Position numbers and translations under genes: made by a program. This document shows positions 51,733-63,266 of a stretch of DNA of 64,000 nucleotides, piece by piece. Origin of the DNA: Cinclus cinclus. Lineage: Eukaryota; Chordata; Aves; Passeriformes; Cinclidae. Every line of letters begins with the position of its first letter. The stretch's first letter is position 1. Below the pieces are notes generated by a model, which saw only the letters and a program-made list of their open reading frames with translations, was not told the DNA's origin and did not search any database. The stretch is taken from NCBI RefSeq assembly GCF_963662255.1, contig NC_085047.1:54434006-54498005 (forward strand), read 5' to 3'.

Positions 51733-52149
51733 CTCCCAGGCAACATTTCAAGTGCTGTAGCCGTCTCCATCTTTTCTACGGGGACCAGATAAGACCAGAT
51801 CAAGACTGGTGGTCTGCCCGAGGAATGCTCAAGGCCTGATGTTTCAGCTGGCAAACGGTTATGGCAGGCAGCATGTGGTTTAATGGGAGCTTAATCGCAA
51901 GCTTCCCTGCGTTAGGAGTTTAGATGGCATTCACCAGCTGGATCTTCCAACAGTGCTGCAGTCCTGCTAAACAAGAACTCAGCATACAGGTCAAAATTTT
52001 TTGCAATGAAACAGCAATCTCTAAGTATTGCCAGTTATTTGGGATGCACAATTAGCTCAAAATCACTTATTACAACAGACTCAGCAAATTTTTTACAGTA
52101 ATGAAGTTACAGTTCAATTTCTAAAACCATTTATAACCTAGGCTGTTCT

Positions 52150-52612
52150 TCCTTAGCAATTGCCACACCTGGAGTAATGCATCCAGCTCTGGGGTCATGA
52201 GTACAGGAAGGACATAGACCTGTTGGAGCAAGTCCAGAGAAGGAACACCAAGTTGATTAAAGGGCTGGAGTATCTCCCCTACAAGGAAAGCCTGAGAGAA
52301 CTGGGATTCTTCAGCCTGGAAAAGAGGTGACCAAAATGCAGCCTTCCAGTACCTGAAGGGACCCAACAAGAGAGCTGGAGAGCGGCTTCAAATTGAGAGT
52401 AGGTTTAGATTAGTTGTTAGAAAGAAATTCTTTACTGTGAGGGTGGTGAGGCACTCAGACAGCTTGCCCAGAAAAGCTGTGGATGCTCCATCCCTGGCAG
52501 TGTCCAAGAGCAGGTTGGATGAAACTGAGCAACTCATTCTAGTGAAGGGTGTCCCTGCCCATGGCAGGGGGTTCAGAACTAGATGGTCTTTAAGTTCTCT
52601 TCCAACCAATAT
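52150..52612 (+). mobile_element. CR1 LINE fragment, 3' end
   Basis: CACACCTGGAGTAATGCATC, GGAAAGCCTGAGAGAACTGG and TTAAGTTCTCTTCCAACCAA are successive blocks of the CR1 3' region in plus orientation. The terminal ATTCTATG repeats are degenerate. It is 5'-truncated and lies between the two divergent promoters. Confidence 0.9.
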
Positions 52613-53089
52613 GTTACATAAACTTATAAAAAAATAAAATCTGAAGCTTGTAATTGATTAATAGGGATTGGAAAAAAAGATACATTTAAGTTTATAATTT
52701 TCTTTATGCTGTTTTTTTTTTCTTGGTTTGAACTGTGAAAGTAAGAGCCATCAGTTTTATTTTGTGGAAAACACCATGGATGTAATATGAAATACGTAGG
52801 TCTGCATGTCTCAACCCACGCAAACACATGTGCATCTCAACAGGGATTACAGGGCGTACAGTGCTTCCCAGAAACACTGCCTGGTCTGTAAGAGTAGCTC
52901 AAATATGACTGATCACTGATGCATATTATGGCTGCTGTTCATTTACCTTTCCACAGACTGTACAGCGTCCTGCTGCTTTCAACCAGACATTGTTCCTGGT
53001 GAGCATTATTGAAAGCATTTCAGGGTCAATATATGCCACCTCAAAGTCCCAAAAAGCCAGGATCACGAAACTGACAGTTTAGGACAGTG

Positions 53090-53235
53090 TCTCCCTCTCT
53101 ATACATAAACTGTTGATATTTCAGGGTACAGAATTCCTAAACAAATCCTTTTAAAAAAAAAAAAACAAACATCAAAATCACCCAACTAGAAGAAAAATAA
53201 TCAAACAAACATACATCTAAAAAAAAAAACCAAGA
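53090..53235 (+). repeat. Dispersed repeat, copy 2, with A-rich tail
   Basis: TCTCCCTCTCTATACA ... ATATTTCAGGGTACAGAATT CCTAAACAAATCC is the second copy of the element at 51490, in the same orientation 1.6 kb away. An A-rich tail with CAAAC units follows. It ends about 50 bp before the SLC25A15 CpG island. Confidence 0.5.
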
Positions 53236-53289
53236 AAATTTTAAAAATTAAAAAGTGATTTTAATTAATAAATTCGGTTGCATCCCGCT

Positions 53290-53960
53290 CAGTAAACTGA
53301 AACACAACCCAGCCCTAGCTTAAGCAGAGCCCAGCCCCGCCGCCCCCCCCCCGCCGCCTGCCCTGCCCGCGCCTTGCCCGGGGCCGCAGCGGGGCCGCGC
53401 CGCCTCCATCGCCGCCGCCTATTTCGGGGCAGAGGCGGCGGGGCCGCTCGGGCGGGTGGCGGCTCCGGTGAGTGGGGACTCCGGGCGGGGGCAGCGGGCT
53501 CGCCCTCTCCGCCGGCGATCCGGGGGTGGTGGCGGCCGGCCCGGAGGGTTCCCGCGGCTCGGGAGCGCGCACAGGCCCGGGATGCGCGGCGGGCGCGGTC
53601 TCGGCGATGCGCGGTCCCTCGGGAAGCTGCGGCTGCGTGTGCGGCCGCCCGGGAGAGCCGGGCCGGGGTCGGGCGGGCTCTGCCCCCGCGGCCTCCGCCG
53701 AGGGCAGGCCGGGGCTTCCTGCTCCAAACGGGCGGGTGCTGGCGGAACGGGAATCCGGAGCCTCCCTCCCTAAGGAAGGCTGGAGCTGGCGGTGTGGCCC
53801 GGGAGCGGTCCGTGCGCTCCCGCCGGCAGCACGTGTGACACAGCCCGCGGTGAGCCCCGCCGCTGCCCCGCCACTGCTGCCCCGCCGCCGGGGTGCTGGC
53901 CTGCTGTGACCTTGGGAAGCGGAGCTACGGCCTGCCCACGCGGGCTATTGCAAGGATCTG
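53290..53960 (+). promoter_or_regulatory. SLC25A15: CpG island and putative exon 1 of SLC25A15
   Basis: Very GC- and CpG-rich DNA begins at about 53330. A strong splice donor, CCG|GTGAGTG, has its exon end at 53467 and probably closes the non-coding first exon. A CACGTG E-box lies at 53830-53835. Long reading frames here are compositional and lack any family match. The transcription start is not determined. Confidence 0.6.
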
Positions 53961-54092
53961 CACTGCCTCCTGGGTGCATCTCAGTCTTTGGAGAGTGCAT
54001 GGGCTGAGAGAAACATCTGGGGCTGAAATAACATCTGCTTGCAGAGGACTCTGCAGGACCTGTTACACTAACCAGTGTTTCTGTATTTCCAG

Positions 54093-54196
54093 GTTTGAGG
54101 TTGGATTTGCTTTGGAAGTTTCAGAGCAGTTGCTGCCTCCTTCTACCTACATGCAACTTTTAATATAGTAGTACTATTACAAGCAGGAAAATAAAG
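54093..54196 (+). other. SLC25A15: Possible alternative 5'UTR exon of SLC25A15
   Basis: A 104-nt segment is bounded by a plausible acceptor (CTGTATTTCCAG) and a good donor (AAAG|GTATGT). It has no start codon that would matter for the carrier. It lies between the CpG island and coding exon 2. Purely a splice-signal inference. Confidence 0.25.
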
Positions 54197-55902
54197 GTAT
54201 GTACTCATGCAATACTAATTTAGTTTTGACTAAGACTTAAATTTTCCGGAAGTGGGACAGTGCTAATATGGATCAGTCAACTAAACTTCTTTGTCTCTTA
54301 AAAGGTCCATATTGCTACAGACTTATACTTTTTTCCTTCTGCTGCCGACTTTTCAGTGGGTAATCTGGCATGTGCTCCCTCTGGGGACTGGCACAAGTCG
54401 ATAAGCACTCAGTGTAATGAAAGCAGTGTACATTTTACTGAACACGGGTAATTGTTGCTCTCTAGTAATTCCTTTCATTCAATGTCTGTCTCCATGATTT
54501 ATTTTCTTCTCCCCTAAATGAGGAGCAACACTCAGAGAGCAGTGTGAATACTAGGGAGATAAATAAGATAACAAAGCATAATTAACAAGGCCTTGGAGCC
54601 TCCGTTTTGAAGTAACACCTAGTGTGCTGTGCTGTCAGAAATAGAACAGTTCAAATCTGAAGCCATAATTGTGAAACTGTGTTAGTGCTATTTATTGCAA
54701 GAGCAATGCTTTCATTTAAACTCTTTTAGATTTATGTAGCAGATTGGATGGGTAAAGTCACTGAGTGATAGTATTTGGCCTAGTGATGGGGTTTTTTTTT
54801 TAATGTTCAAGAATAATAAATCTGTTAAGAGATAGGTTTTCTTTAAGCCTTGGTTGTATTCAAGTGTCTTATGTTTCTTGTACAAAGGATGTGGTGTATA
54901 TACAATGTGTCTTTTTATGATTCTTTCAACATAACCTACTGGGAATTATGTTTCCCATTCATATTATGCCAAAATATATTTTGGGAGGTAACAGGCTTCA
55001 AAAGAAGCATTACAGTAGGTAGAGGAGTGAAAATTGTTATGTTTACTGATGTACTGTGCTTGAAGACAGGCTTAAAAGCCAGTGAGGCACTAATTCACAT
55101 GTGTATTTGTGCAGGTTTTAAGACTCATGCAGCTTTTTGACAGCACTGCCAGAGAAGTGTCTCACACAGTTCTGAAACAGTGGGAGATCTTTGGCTGAGT
55201 TATTTTACCCCAGATAAATAAGCTTATTTTAATTGCTTGCCCAGTGAAAGTATCTTGCTACAAACTTGAGAACTGTATTAATTTGAATGTTTTATTTCAA
55301 AGTATCACATTTGTATTTCTGCCTTCCTGAGAGACGAGGTGCAATTCTTGTTTATAATATTCTGGTGGGGGGGAGGGATGGCTTGTACTAGGAACATGAC
55401 AGCCAGACACAATTCAAGATGTTCATGTTCGTTCCCTTTCTACTCCACTTCTGAAAGCCCAATGTACCTGTATCATCATGGGTAGAGTTTTCTTATCTGC
55501 TCTTCACCATGAGGAGAGCAGATTCTGTTTTGCTTTATAGGTGAGGAGCTGAGACAAGCATGAAATATTCCAGCCTTAGACACCTGAGGGAAGACTATGC
55601 CTCTATAATCAATATAAAAGTAACCCTCAGCAGTGTTCCCTGGATGCACTCTTTTGCTTTCATTTGAGATCCAGGGAGGTAAGAAGCTGGAAAGCCCAAG
55701 TAAGCTGAAGTTAGGCAGTGATACTCCAGGAGACCTGTCCAGTGCATCAAAATCAGTCAAAATACAAATATGTTAAGTCTCATTCCTGAGCACAACCGTT
55801 TTCTGTCTCTAAATGGAAGAGTAGCTCTGAAGGCATTCCTGTAATGCTGTTGCCTGTGAAGTTATTGTAAATTGTGTATGTTTCATCTTTCTTTTCCCTC
55901 AG

Positions 55903-55975
55903 GACAGAAGTATCTCCATATCTACCAGGGAACGTGAGACTTTGCTCTGAAATAACTGATAAACAAGTGTGAAGC
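55903..55975 (+). other. SLC25A15: SLC25A15 5'UTR part of exon 2
   Basis: A strong acceptor, TTTCTTTTCCCTCAG, ends at 55902. The 73 nt from there to the ATG contain no upstream ATG. The UTR/coding split inside exon 2 agrees with the known structure of the mammalian gene. Confidence 0.75.
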
Positions 55976-56030
55976 ATGAGGATCAACTCTGCTGTTCAGG
56001 CTGCTATTGACCTCACAGCAGGTGCTGCAG
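55976..56030 (+). CDS. SLC25A15: SLC25A15 first coding exon
   Basis: Encodes [18 protein letters not shown] plus the first base of Gly19, then donor GTAATG. The sequence [12 protein letters not shown] at the start of transmembrane helix 1 is the family N-terminus, which fixes the start codon. Confidence 0.95.
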
Positions 56031-59000
56031 GTAATGCTTAATTGCACAAAACCTCCGAGGGACAGTTTTAATGCCATTGACAAATATAAAAGCAGTTTCC
56101 AGTTGCTATAAAAATCCTCACCTTCAGTATTTTAAGGGTATGAGGAGAAGCAGTGACCTTAGCCAGTATTTTAACTGTATCACTGTTGCTGCTCCCTGGC
56201 AAAACTCCTGACACACAGTGAACATAACACCTCACTTGAGCTAATAGTTTTCTATAAGGAGGTTTAGGTTGTGCTTACACAAGTTTAAGAGTCAGTCAGA
56301 GTATTTAAGTATCAGTCAGAGTAGAGTTTTGCAAGGAAGTCAGTGTGTGAGTGACTGAGGTGCTGCTTTTGTCACAGGAACCGTCCCTAACTGCAAGGGA
56401 CAAGAGGCTATCTGAAGAGTTTCTAGCTCAGACAACATCCTGGTCTGAGGATGTTGTCTAATCTCTAAAGCCTTTGAAGCTCAGTAGTAGAACTGATGAG
56501 GAATTTGTGTAACTGACTTCCACTTCAGTCTAGTCTGTGCTGTAAAATTTTGCTGGACCAGTTGTGTGAAAATGGTTGCACTGTCTCACTGATATTGCCA
56601 TATTCGTAATGTCTGTGGCTCAGGGACACAATTTTGAACTCTGCCAGAGAAGAGGGGTCTTTTTGACACTTCTAATCTAACAGTGGTTATATGGAAAAGG
56701 TGGAAGATTTGTCCAATTTACTTTTGTAACTAGTTTAGACAATTTTAGTGGTCTTTTTTCTTTCCCACACAATAAATATTACAGCCAGTCCTTTTATGAG
56801 AGTGTTAATGCTGTAAATATGACAGTATTAATGGTGTTAAGTGCATTCAATGGTAGTTATTTGAGATCATTCGTCAGAGTGGAGCTTAATAGTGCAATGA
56901 GAAAGCAAGGGGTAACAGCACAAGTCTGGTGTGGCAATCTCCGTGCTCCTTAGAAAATGTAATTAAGTAAGCAAACAGCTTGTTCCTCCAGAAAACACAT
57001 AACCTGGTTTTACCTTCCTCTCCAGATACAGTCTTGACTAACTGATAAGTAATGGCATATTGAGGCAAGCAAATTCTGGACAAGAATAAATAAGTCACTT
57101 GGCTGTCTGTGGTAATAGTCCTTTGCCTAGATTCTAAGCAATGTCTAATCCCTTTGATTCAGTAGGATTCTTCCCCACCACTGCTGTGTTGTTATTATTA
57201 GGACCACACTTGTCTGAATGTTCAAAAAGATTTAACCTTTTGGGTTTCTGGTTTGTTTTAATTTTGTAGGTGGGTTGGGTTTTTTATGACTCTTTACTGC
57301 TGGCTGGAATAATTATTTTTTTTTCTTAATATTTCAGATAATGACTAGGACTCTTGGTCATTATCTGGAGGCTTACATAGCTCATTGCTGCAGTTTACTA
57401 GGCTTTTTGAGCCAACTCCAATAACAGCCTTTTTGGAACAGCCATTCTGGCAACTCCCAGTTTTTCACCAAGACTGTTCCTGGTTTCCCTGGACATCTTC
57501 CAACAGCAATTATTTTATTACAGGAACCTAGCATTTGTCCTGTAGATTAATATCTACCTGACTTCCCTGCAAATAACATTGTCTAAGCCTTCCCAGCTCT
57601 GCTTTTCATTTGAAGCTTACATGTGTGTTACTGGTCTGAGCCAGCTACTTTTCCCCTTGGTTATCCTTCCAGAGCAGGAAATTCTTTGTGCTGCCTTGCA
57701 TGATTTGCTCTGAAGCTTTTAATGATCCATCTGGTTGGCAATGAGGTTTTATGGCAGCTAGATCCCGAGTTTCCCTCAAAGGTATCTCTTCACAGAGAGG
57801 CAAGAACAATGTTATACAAATGTGTTTGCAAAGAGTAAAATGGATTGCAAATAACACTAGTTAAACAAACGCTTACTCTTCTGCCCACTTAAAATAACTA
57901 ATCTTAATTGGATGCACAAATTTGTTTCCACTTCAGTTGCTTTGCTATCTCCATTTACAGATAATTTAAGGTATGGGCATGTCAATTGTGCTTCAGTTAA
58001 AGATCAGGTTCTGTTTTAGTACAGTTCTTCTCTCTTGCTAAAAAACAAAACCATGAACTCTATATATGGTACACCTATCATGTGCTTCCTGTCAGGTATC
58101 TGCTTCTAATAGATTGCTATTGCTGTACACTGTTCCTTGTTGAAAAAGTAACATCAGGTCTTCCTGCAGACTACAGAATTGAGTTAGATCTTGCAGACGA
58201 ATACCGTGCCTTGAGCAAAATGGTTATTGATGACATCGATGGAAATATCACACAAGTTTTCAGGGTATTGACCTTGCAGTTCAGTTTGGAAAAGATAACA
58301 TGTTGAGAAACTTTGCCCTTTTGCCCTTTTTCAGCTTATACTTAACACTTTCTTTCAGTCTCTGGAAAGAAATGTGCTTAAGAGCCATCTGGAGTTTTGA
58401 AGTAAAGGGTTTGAGTCTTTGGTTATCAATTTATTATTTATGATCAGCTTAGCACTCAGCAGTGTTCTTTTTGTATCGGAGGAATCACTTGATTAGTAAT
58501 CTTCCAGGTCTAGGATTTTTTTGCTATTATTGGAATGTAAAATCAGAGATGCCTTCTGAACCACTGCATTAATGGGCAAAGGAAAATGTTATTTAACTCA
58601 TTGACACAATTGACTTGATTGCAGAACAATACCTCTAATTCAGTACAAGTTTATAAAAGTGAGCTGATTCATTTAGATGCTTGCTTTTCATGAGATAAAG
58701 AAATATTTAATGAGAATCATGCTGTTACTGCTCCTTTGCCTGAGTTTTTTTTTTCTTAAGGTAACTAAATTCACCAGTGACAATTGATGCCATTGTGCTA
58801 AAATCAGTGCAGTTGTCTTTCCCTACAGGGAATTAATTAATCTTTGCTTTCTGTGTGATATTCCTAATGCTGGTGCTCCAGCATGGGTGTTTCAGTTACA
58901 ATAACCTCCAGCCACTCTGTTAACTTCCTCTGCTTGCCTAGGTGGGACAGCCTGTGTGGTGACTGGCCAGCCCTTTGACACTGCAAAGGTGAAGATGCAG

Positions 59001-62000
59001 ACGTTCCCCAACATGTACAAAGGACTTGTTGACTGTTTTGTCAAAACCTATAAGCAAGTGGGATTTCGAGGCTTCTACCAGGGAACCACACCAGCACTTG
59101 TAGCCAACATTGCAGAGAACTCCGTTCTGTTCATGTGCTATGGATTTTGCCAACAAATTGTGAGAAGAATTGTTGGAGTAGACAGGAAAACAAAGCTCAG
59201 GTTAGTAATAAATATCTGGTGTGTATTTTAAAATAAATACATAACATTTCATGCAATTGCTATTTGCCAATACTGTATTGTCAGGGTGCAGATGAGGTCC
59301 CAGGCTCTCCTCTGATGGTTTACAGAGCAGTAAATTTTGGAATACAGGCCTTAGTGTGACAATATCGTGTCCAATATAACAGAGCTATCTACTAAGCAGT
59401 TACTGCAGCTGGCTGGTTTAGATGATCACAGCTTAAGTGAAGTATTCAAAACCTGGAGCATTTTTACCAATAGGATTGAGCATTTCAACATCTGAAAGTT
59501 AGTATTCTCTTAATATCTAGGTTGTTCTGACTTTGCAGAGGAGGTAGTGGCTCTTCCTACAAGGAAGCATACTAAGGGGGAAGGGCACTTTTCTAATATT
59601 TTGCTTTTAAAATATATTTAATTAAGGTTCAAAGGTTTGCTCACCCTACAAGTCTCTTACCTTTTCTGACCCATTAAAATGTAGGAGGTAGGCCTACCAG
59701 CAATATGTTTCACTTCTTCACCATCTTTTGTGATCATCCTGGGAGCTAGACCACAGATGTGCATAGGTCTTAGGATCATCTCACACGACTGAAGCACCGT
59801 GGTCATGCTGGATGTAGGAAAGGTAGTGCAGGAAACTTTGAAACAATACTATTGGTATACTACTCTGTCTTTGGAGCTGGATATGGAATGGGAATGTGAG
59901 TATGTAGCAATAGCAAGCAGCTTTGGCATCTAACAGTTCTTTCCTTGGTCAGGTAATAGTGCTTTTCAGATCCAAGATGGCTCTTTAATGCCTTGTTGAT
60001 TCAACAAATAGTGTGACTGCAGAGCTGTTCTAGGAGAAAACATTAAAGAATTTAAGTTTACTTGAAAGATGTGTTGATGTTGTTTCCTTATTCTCTTCAT
60101 CTGGATCATTGTGGGGGCACCTTATGAGGTACATGTAGGAGAGAATTGTATTGACATGGTCTTCAGCAGGGCCCTGAGAACATGTGGTCTGTCAGGACAT
60201 CCCCACCTATCGTTACTGTACTGTTACACCTTCAAAAAAGGATGAACTATAAAATATTTTTCAGTTAAAGGAATACATGTCACTGATGCATAAGTGACAA
60301 AGAAAAGAAATGAAGAGAGAAATGCTAAATTTTCTTTATCTTTCAACATATGCTTAGTTCAATTAACAGATTTCATTTCGTGCTGAAGACTAAAGAGACA
60401 CAACAAAATGGAAAGAGAAGAGCTAAATTTCATTTGCTGCTCTGCAGGCAGTTACTGATTTCCTCCACTTTGAAAGTTCTCATTACCACCATATCTGAAT
60501 GTCAGGAGCTTTGCTTCATGTAACAACTTGAGTTTGTGATGCTTCAAGGTGAAAAGTTATAGCTTTAATCTCTGATACTATAGATGTATCAAAGAAGGTA
60601 CAAGGCTTTCTGGGCACAAGGCAAGCACCTCCCTCGCATGGAAAGAATTTCTATGCAGCTGTGAGATCAGTGTCAGCTGTGCTGACTCCACAGGTTCTGA
60701 AAGAGAAGCTCCACTACTATGCTATTATGTAGCTGCTGTCCAAAACACCAGTGTCCATAGGAGCCTGTTTAAAATGCATCATAAAGAAGTGTTGCCCTGG
60801 AGTACCAGCCTTTTGAGTCCTGGCAGTTTAGCAACCTGGAATCTGTGGTATGTGTAAAATCACTACAAAATAAGCCCCGTTTTGGAACATTGAGTCACTG
60901 CAGATGACAGTGTTGTCTTGTTTGGTGGTGTGGTTTATGTTTGTGCTGTCTCTGATTCACACAGTTGCATTCATAGCAGCACATCCATCCAAAGATTACA
61001 GTGATCCATTGTGCCTGCTTTCAGTTTCCCAGCATCTTTGACTGAAAGCCTTTATTAAGACTGGTAAGGTGAATTTGAAAATACTGACATCTATCTATAT
61101 GAGGTGATTATTGCTCCTATTCTCTTTGAGGAAGTAATTAGTAACCAAAAATTGCCCAGTAAAACAAGTCTGTAAAAATCTAAATAAATGCTATCGAATC
61201 TTCCCTTCATGGCTTTTATTCTGCAAATATATATGTATAGCAGAAAGGGAAGAGGTTGCAATATATCTCTTTGGTGTCAAAAGGGTATCTTTCAGTTGTA
61301 TAAGAAAATGGGATGAGCTAGGTCTGTCTTCCCTCTGGTTCAAGTAACTGCCTTTGCCCTTGAGAATCTTTCCCCCCAAGACTGTCAGTTTTTCGTGATG
61401 CAATTTAGGGTGCAGGTCCAAGAAGCTGATTGCTGGTGTGGTGGCTCCACTGCACTAAAGGTCAGTGCCCAAATACCTTCTGCAGTTTCTTTCTTTCAGT
61501 GATCTACAGAATGCTGCTGCAGGCTCCTTTGCCTCTGCCTTTGCCACCCTTGTCCTCTGTCCCACAGAGCTGGTGAAGTGCCGGCTACAGGCCATGCATG
61601 AAATGCAGTTGTCAGGAAAGATAATCCAGGGACACAAGTAAGTATAGACCCTGCTCAATATCTCTGAAGCCCTTTCTTGTGTATTATTTCTTCACATCCT
61701 GTATTGGCTCTGTGTCACATTTATAATGCATTGCTAACTAGAGAAGAGTTGTGGCTGGGAGGGTCACAGCCTGCCGACCTTCTGTGTGATAGTAAAGATG
61801 GATGCCAGTGAAGGGCTCCCAGAAGGATCTTGCTCTAAGTCTTATATGAATTCAATTGTTTGCACAATAGGTCTCACTACTGCTGCAGTTGCCTATTGTT
61901 CTGTAACCTCTCATTATCTGGCTCATAAGTATCACTAACTGGATCAACCTCTCTCAGTACAGTTTGGTCAGTAGTGAAGGGTGTTATCCAAAAGGATGGT

Positions 62001-63266
62001 CCCCTTGGATTTTATCGTGGCCTGTCAAGCACATTGCTGCGGGAAGTCCCAGGCTATTTCTTTTTCTTTGGAGGCTATGAACTGAGTCGGACATTCTTTG
62101 CCTCTGGGAGATCAAAAGATGAATTAGGTATGGTGCCTTTTTTACAGGTGGGTTTTAGCATGCTGTCATGGGGGACATAAGGGGGGACATATCTTCCTTA
62201 AAGATATACTAATGATGTTGTAAAATATGTGCAACGTGAAGGAAATGAGGCATACTAAATATGGAGGGATACATCTTATGTATACATTGTAATAAATTAT
62301 TGAAGGGACCACTTTCAATGAAACAGGACTTATAATAAACAGAAAATTAATACAGTGAGCTAACACTACAAAACTGCTGAAATATCTGACCCCATAGTGT
62401 AACACAACTCTGAACTATTTCATTTCATCTGTTATTCAGAGTGATTTTGAAGTATTTAGCTGCATTCTCTTGAACAGTGTGTTCAAGTATATGCTGAACT
62501 GTATGCTGACCATTAGATGTAGTTACAAGGATAGTAAGAGAACACTGAGATTGGAAATTAGAAATGAAAAAACACATGGCAGTGCCAGAATAAAGACTGC
62601 CTGTCTCCTGTTAAAAGACTGAACTAGTAATATTTTGTCTTGCTTGGAGTCAGGATTTAAGCTTTATGCATTTTGGACTTGTAACAAAACATTTACAAAT
62701 ATCTGATCTGAAATACAAAATTAGGGTGCATCATGAAAGAAATTACTGATCACAAAATTACTGTACCAAATAAATCTCTGTATATGTGATTAGTAACACT
62801 ATATGATATCGCTCTAAACAGTTTCAAAATTAACCTTGGAAAATGATTACAAGTGTCTAAAAAGTGAATTCTGACTTAGTTTTTTAGCATGGCAAATAAT
62901 CTAAGAGGCACTCTTTATAATTTTTGAGTTTCTAGTCAAGACTTGCAATTTACCAGTGGCTTGAAATTAACTTAAAGGTTAGTGAGAGAACAGCAACTCT
63001 TGTCATAAGCAGATTCCTCTGTTCTCTTTGAATCCTATAGATGAAATAATGTTATATTTGTGTTGGTGAATACTGTGGTGTATAAAAACATATTTCTTAA
63101 CTTTTAGGTCCCATTCCTTTGTTACTAAGCGGAGGTTTTGGAGGCAGCTGTCTGTGGATTGCTGTGTATCCTGTGGATTGTGTCAAATCTAGAATTCAGG
63201 TTCTTTCAATGGCTGGAAAACAGGCAGGCTTTATGGGAACATTTGTAACTGTTGTGAGAACTGAAG
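55976..63266 (+). CDS. SLC25A15: Mitochondrial ornithine transporter 1 (3'-incomplete, 5 coding exons)
   Basis: SLC25A15 (ORC1/ORNT1) is an inner-membrane carrier that exchanges cytosolic ornithine for matrix citrulline or protons; human loss causes HHH syndrome. Exons 55976-56030, 58942-59200, 61500-61637, 61958-62127 and 63108-63266 join in frame (phases 1, 2, 2, 1, 1) and give residues 1-260 of about 300. All three mitochondrial-carrier signatures PX[DE]XX[KR] are intact: PFDTAK at 29-34, PTELVK at 126-131 and PVDCVK at 229-234. Other diagnostic stretches are [35 protein letters not shown] and [11 protein letters not shown]. The best alternative is the paralogue SLC25A2, a mammalian retrogene without introns, which the intron structure and synteny exclude. 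The final exon is off the right edge. Birds lack a complete hepatic urea cycle, so the role here is more likely ornithine supply for the aminotransferase and arginase pathways (inference). Confidence 0.95.
58170..58264 (+). other. Coding-like, splice-bounded island in SLC25A15 intron 2
   Basis: After TCTTCCTGCAG at 58159-58169, a 95-nt segment translates without stop as [20 protein letters not shown] followed by [11 protein letters not shown]. The next bases GTATTG could serve as a weak donor. It joins the preceding coding exon in frame (G + AC = Asp), but its length is not a multiple of three, so inclusion would shift the carrier frame downstream. I do not recognise the peptide. It may be an alternative exon, a gene remnant or chance. 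Confidence 0.25.
58942..59200 (+). CDS. SLC25A15: SLC25A15 second coding exon
   Basis: Acceptor CTTGCCTAG precedes 58942 and donor GTTAGT follows 59200 (259 nt). It encodes [20 protein letters not shown] ... [20 protein letters not shown] ... [18 protein letters not shown]: the first carrier signature, the matrix loop and helix 2. Confidence 0.97.
61500..61637 (+). CDS. SLC25A15: SLC25A15 third coding exon
   Basis: Acceptor TTTCTTTCAG precedes 61500 and donor GTAAGT follows 61637 (138 nt). It encodes [39 protein letters not shown], with the second carrier signature at the end of helix 3. Confidence 0.97.
61958..62127 (+). CDS. SLC25A15: SLC25A15 fourth coding exon
   Basis: Acceptor CAACCTCTCTCAG precedes 61958 and the donor GTATGG follows 62127 (170 nt). 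It encodes [56 protein letters not shown]. The joint with exon 3 forms Asn (AA/T). Confidence 0.96.
63108..63266 (+). CDS. SLC25A15: SLC25A15 fifth coding exon
   Basis: Acceptor TTCTTAACTTTTAG precedes 63108 and donor GTAAGT follows 63266 (159 nt). It encodes [40 protein letters not shown] ... VVRTEG, with the third carrier signature. The last base opens a codon finished in the exon beyond the window. Confidence 0.96.

Larger units (their letters stand above)
50711..53289. other. Spacer between divergent MRPS31 and SLC25A15 promoters
   Basis: No coding exon is recognised in this 2.6-kb stretch. It contains a CR1 piece (52150-52612), two diverged copies of a short dispersed repeat, an A-rich stretch and the promoter-like cluster at 51682-51732, each listed separately. 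Confidence 0.7.

Noticed and set aside
53374..53909. Overlapping plus-strand frames of 105-154 codons in the SLC25A15 CpG island
   Set aside because: They cross the strong donor at 53468 and have low-complexity Gly/Arg/Pro/Ala translations. The carrier's own start lies in exon 2 at 55976.
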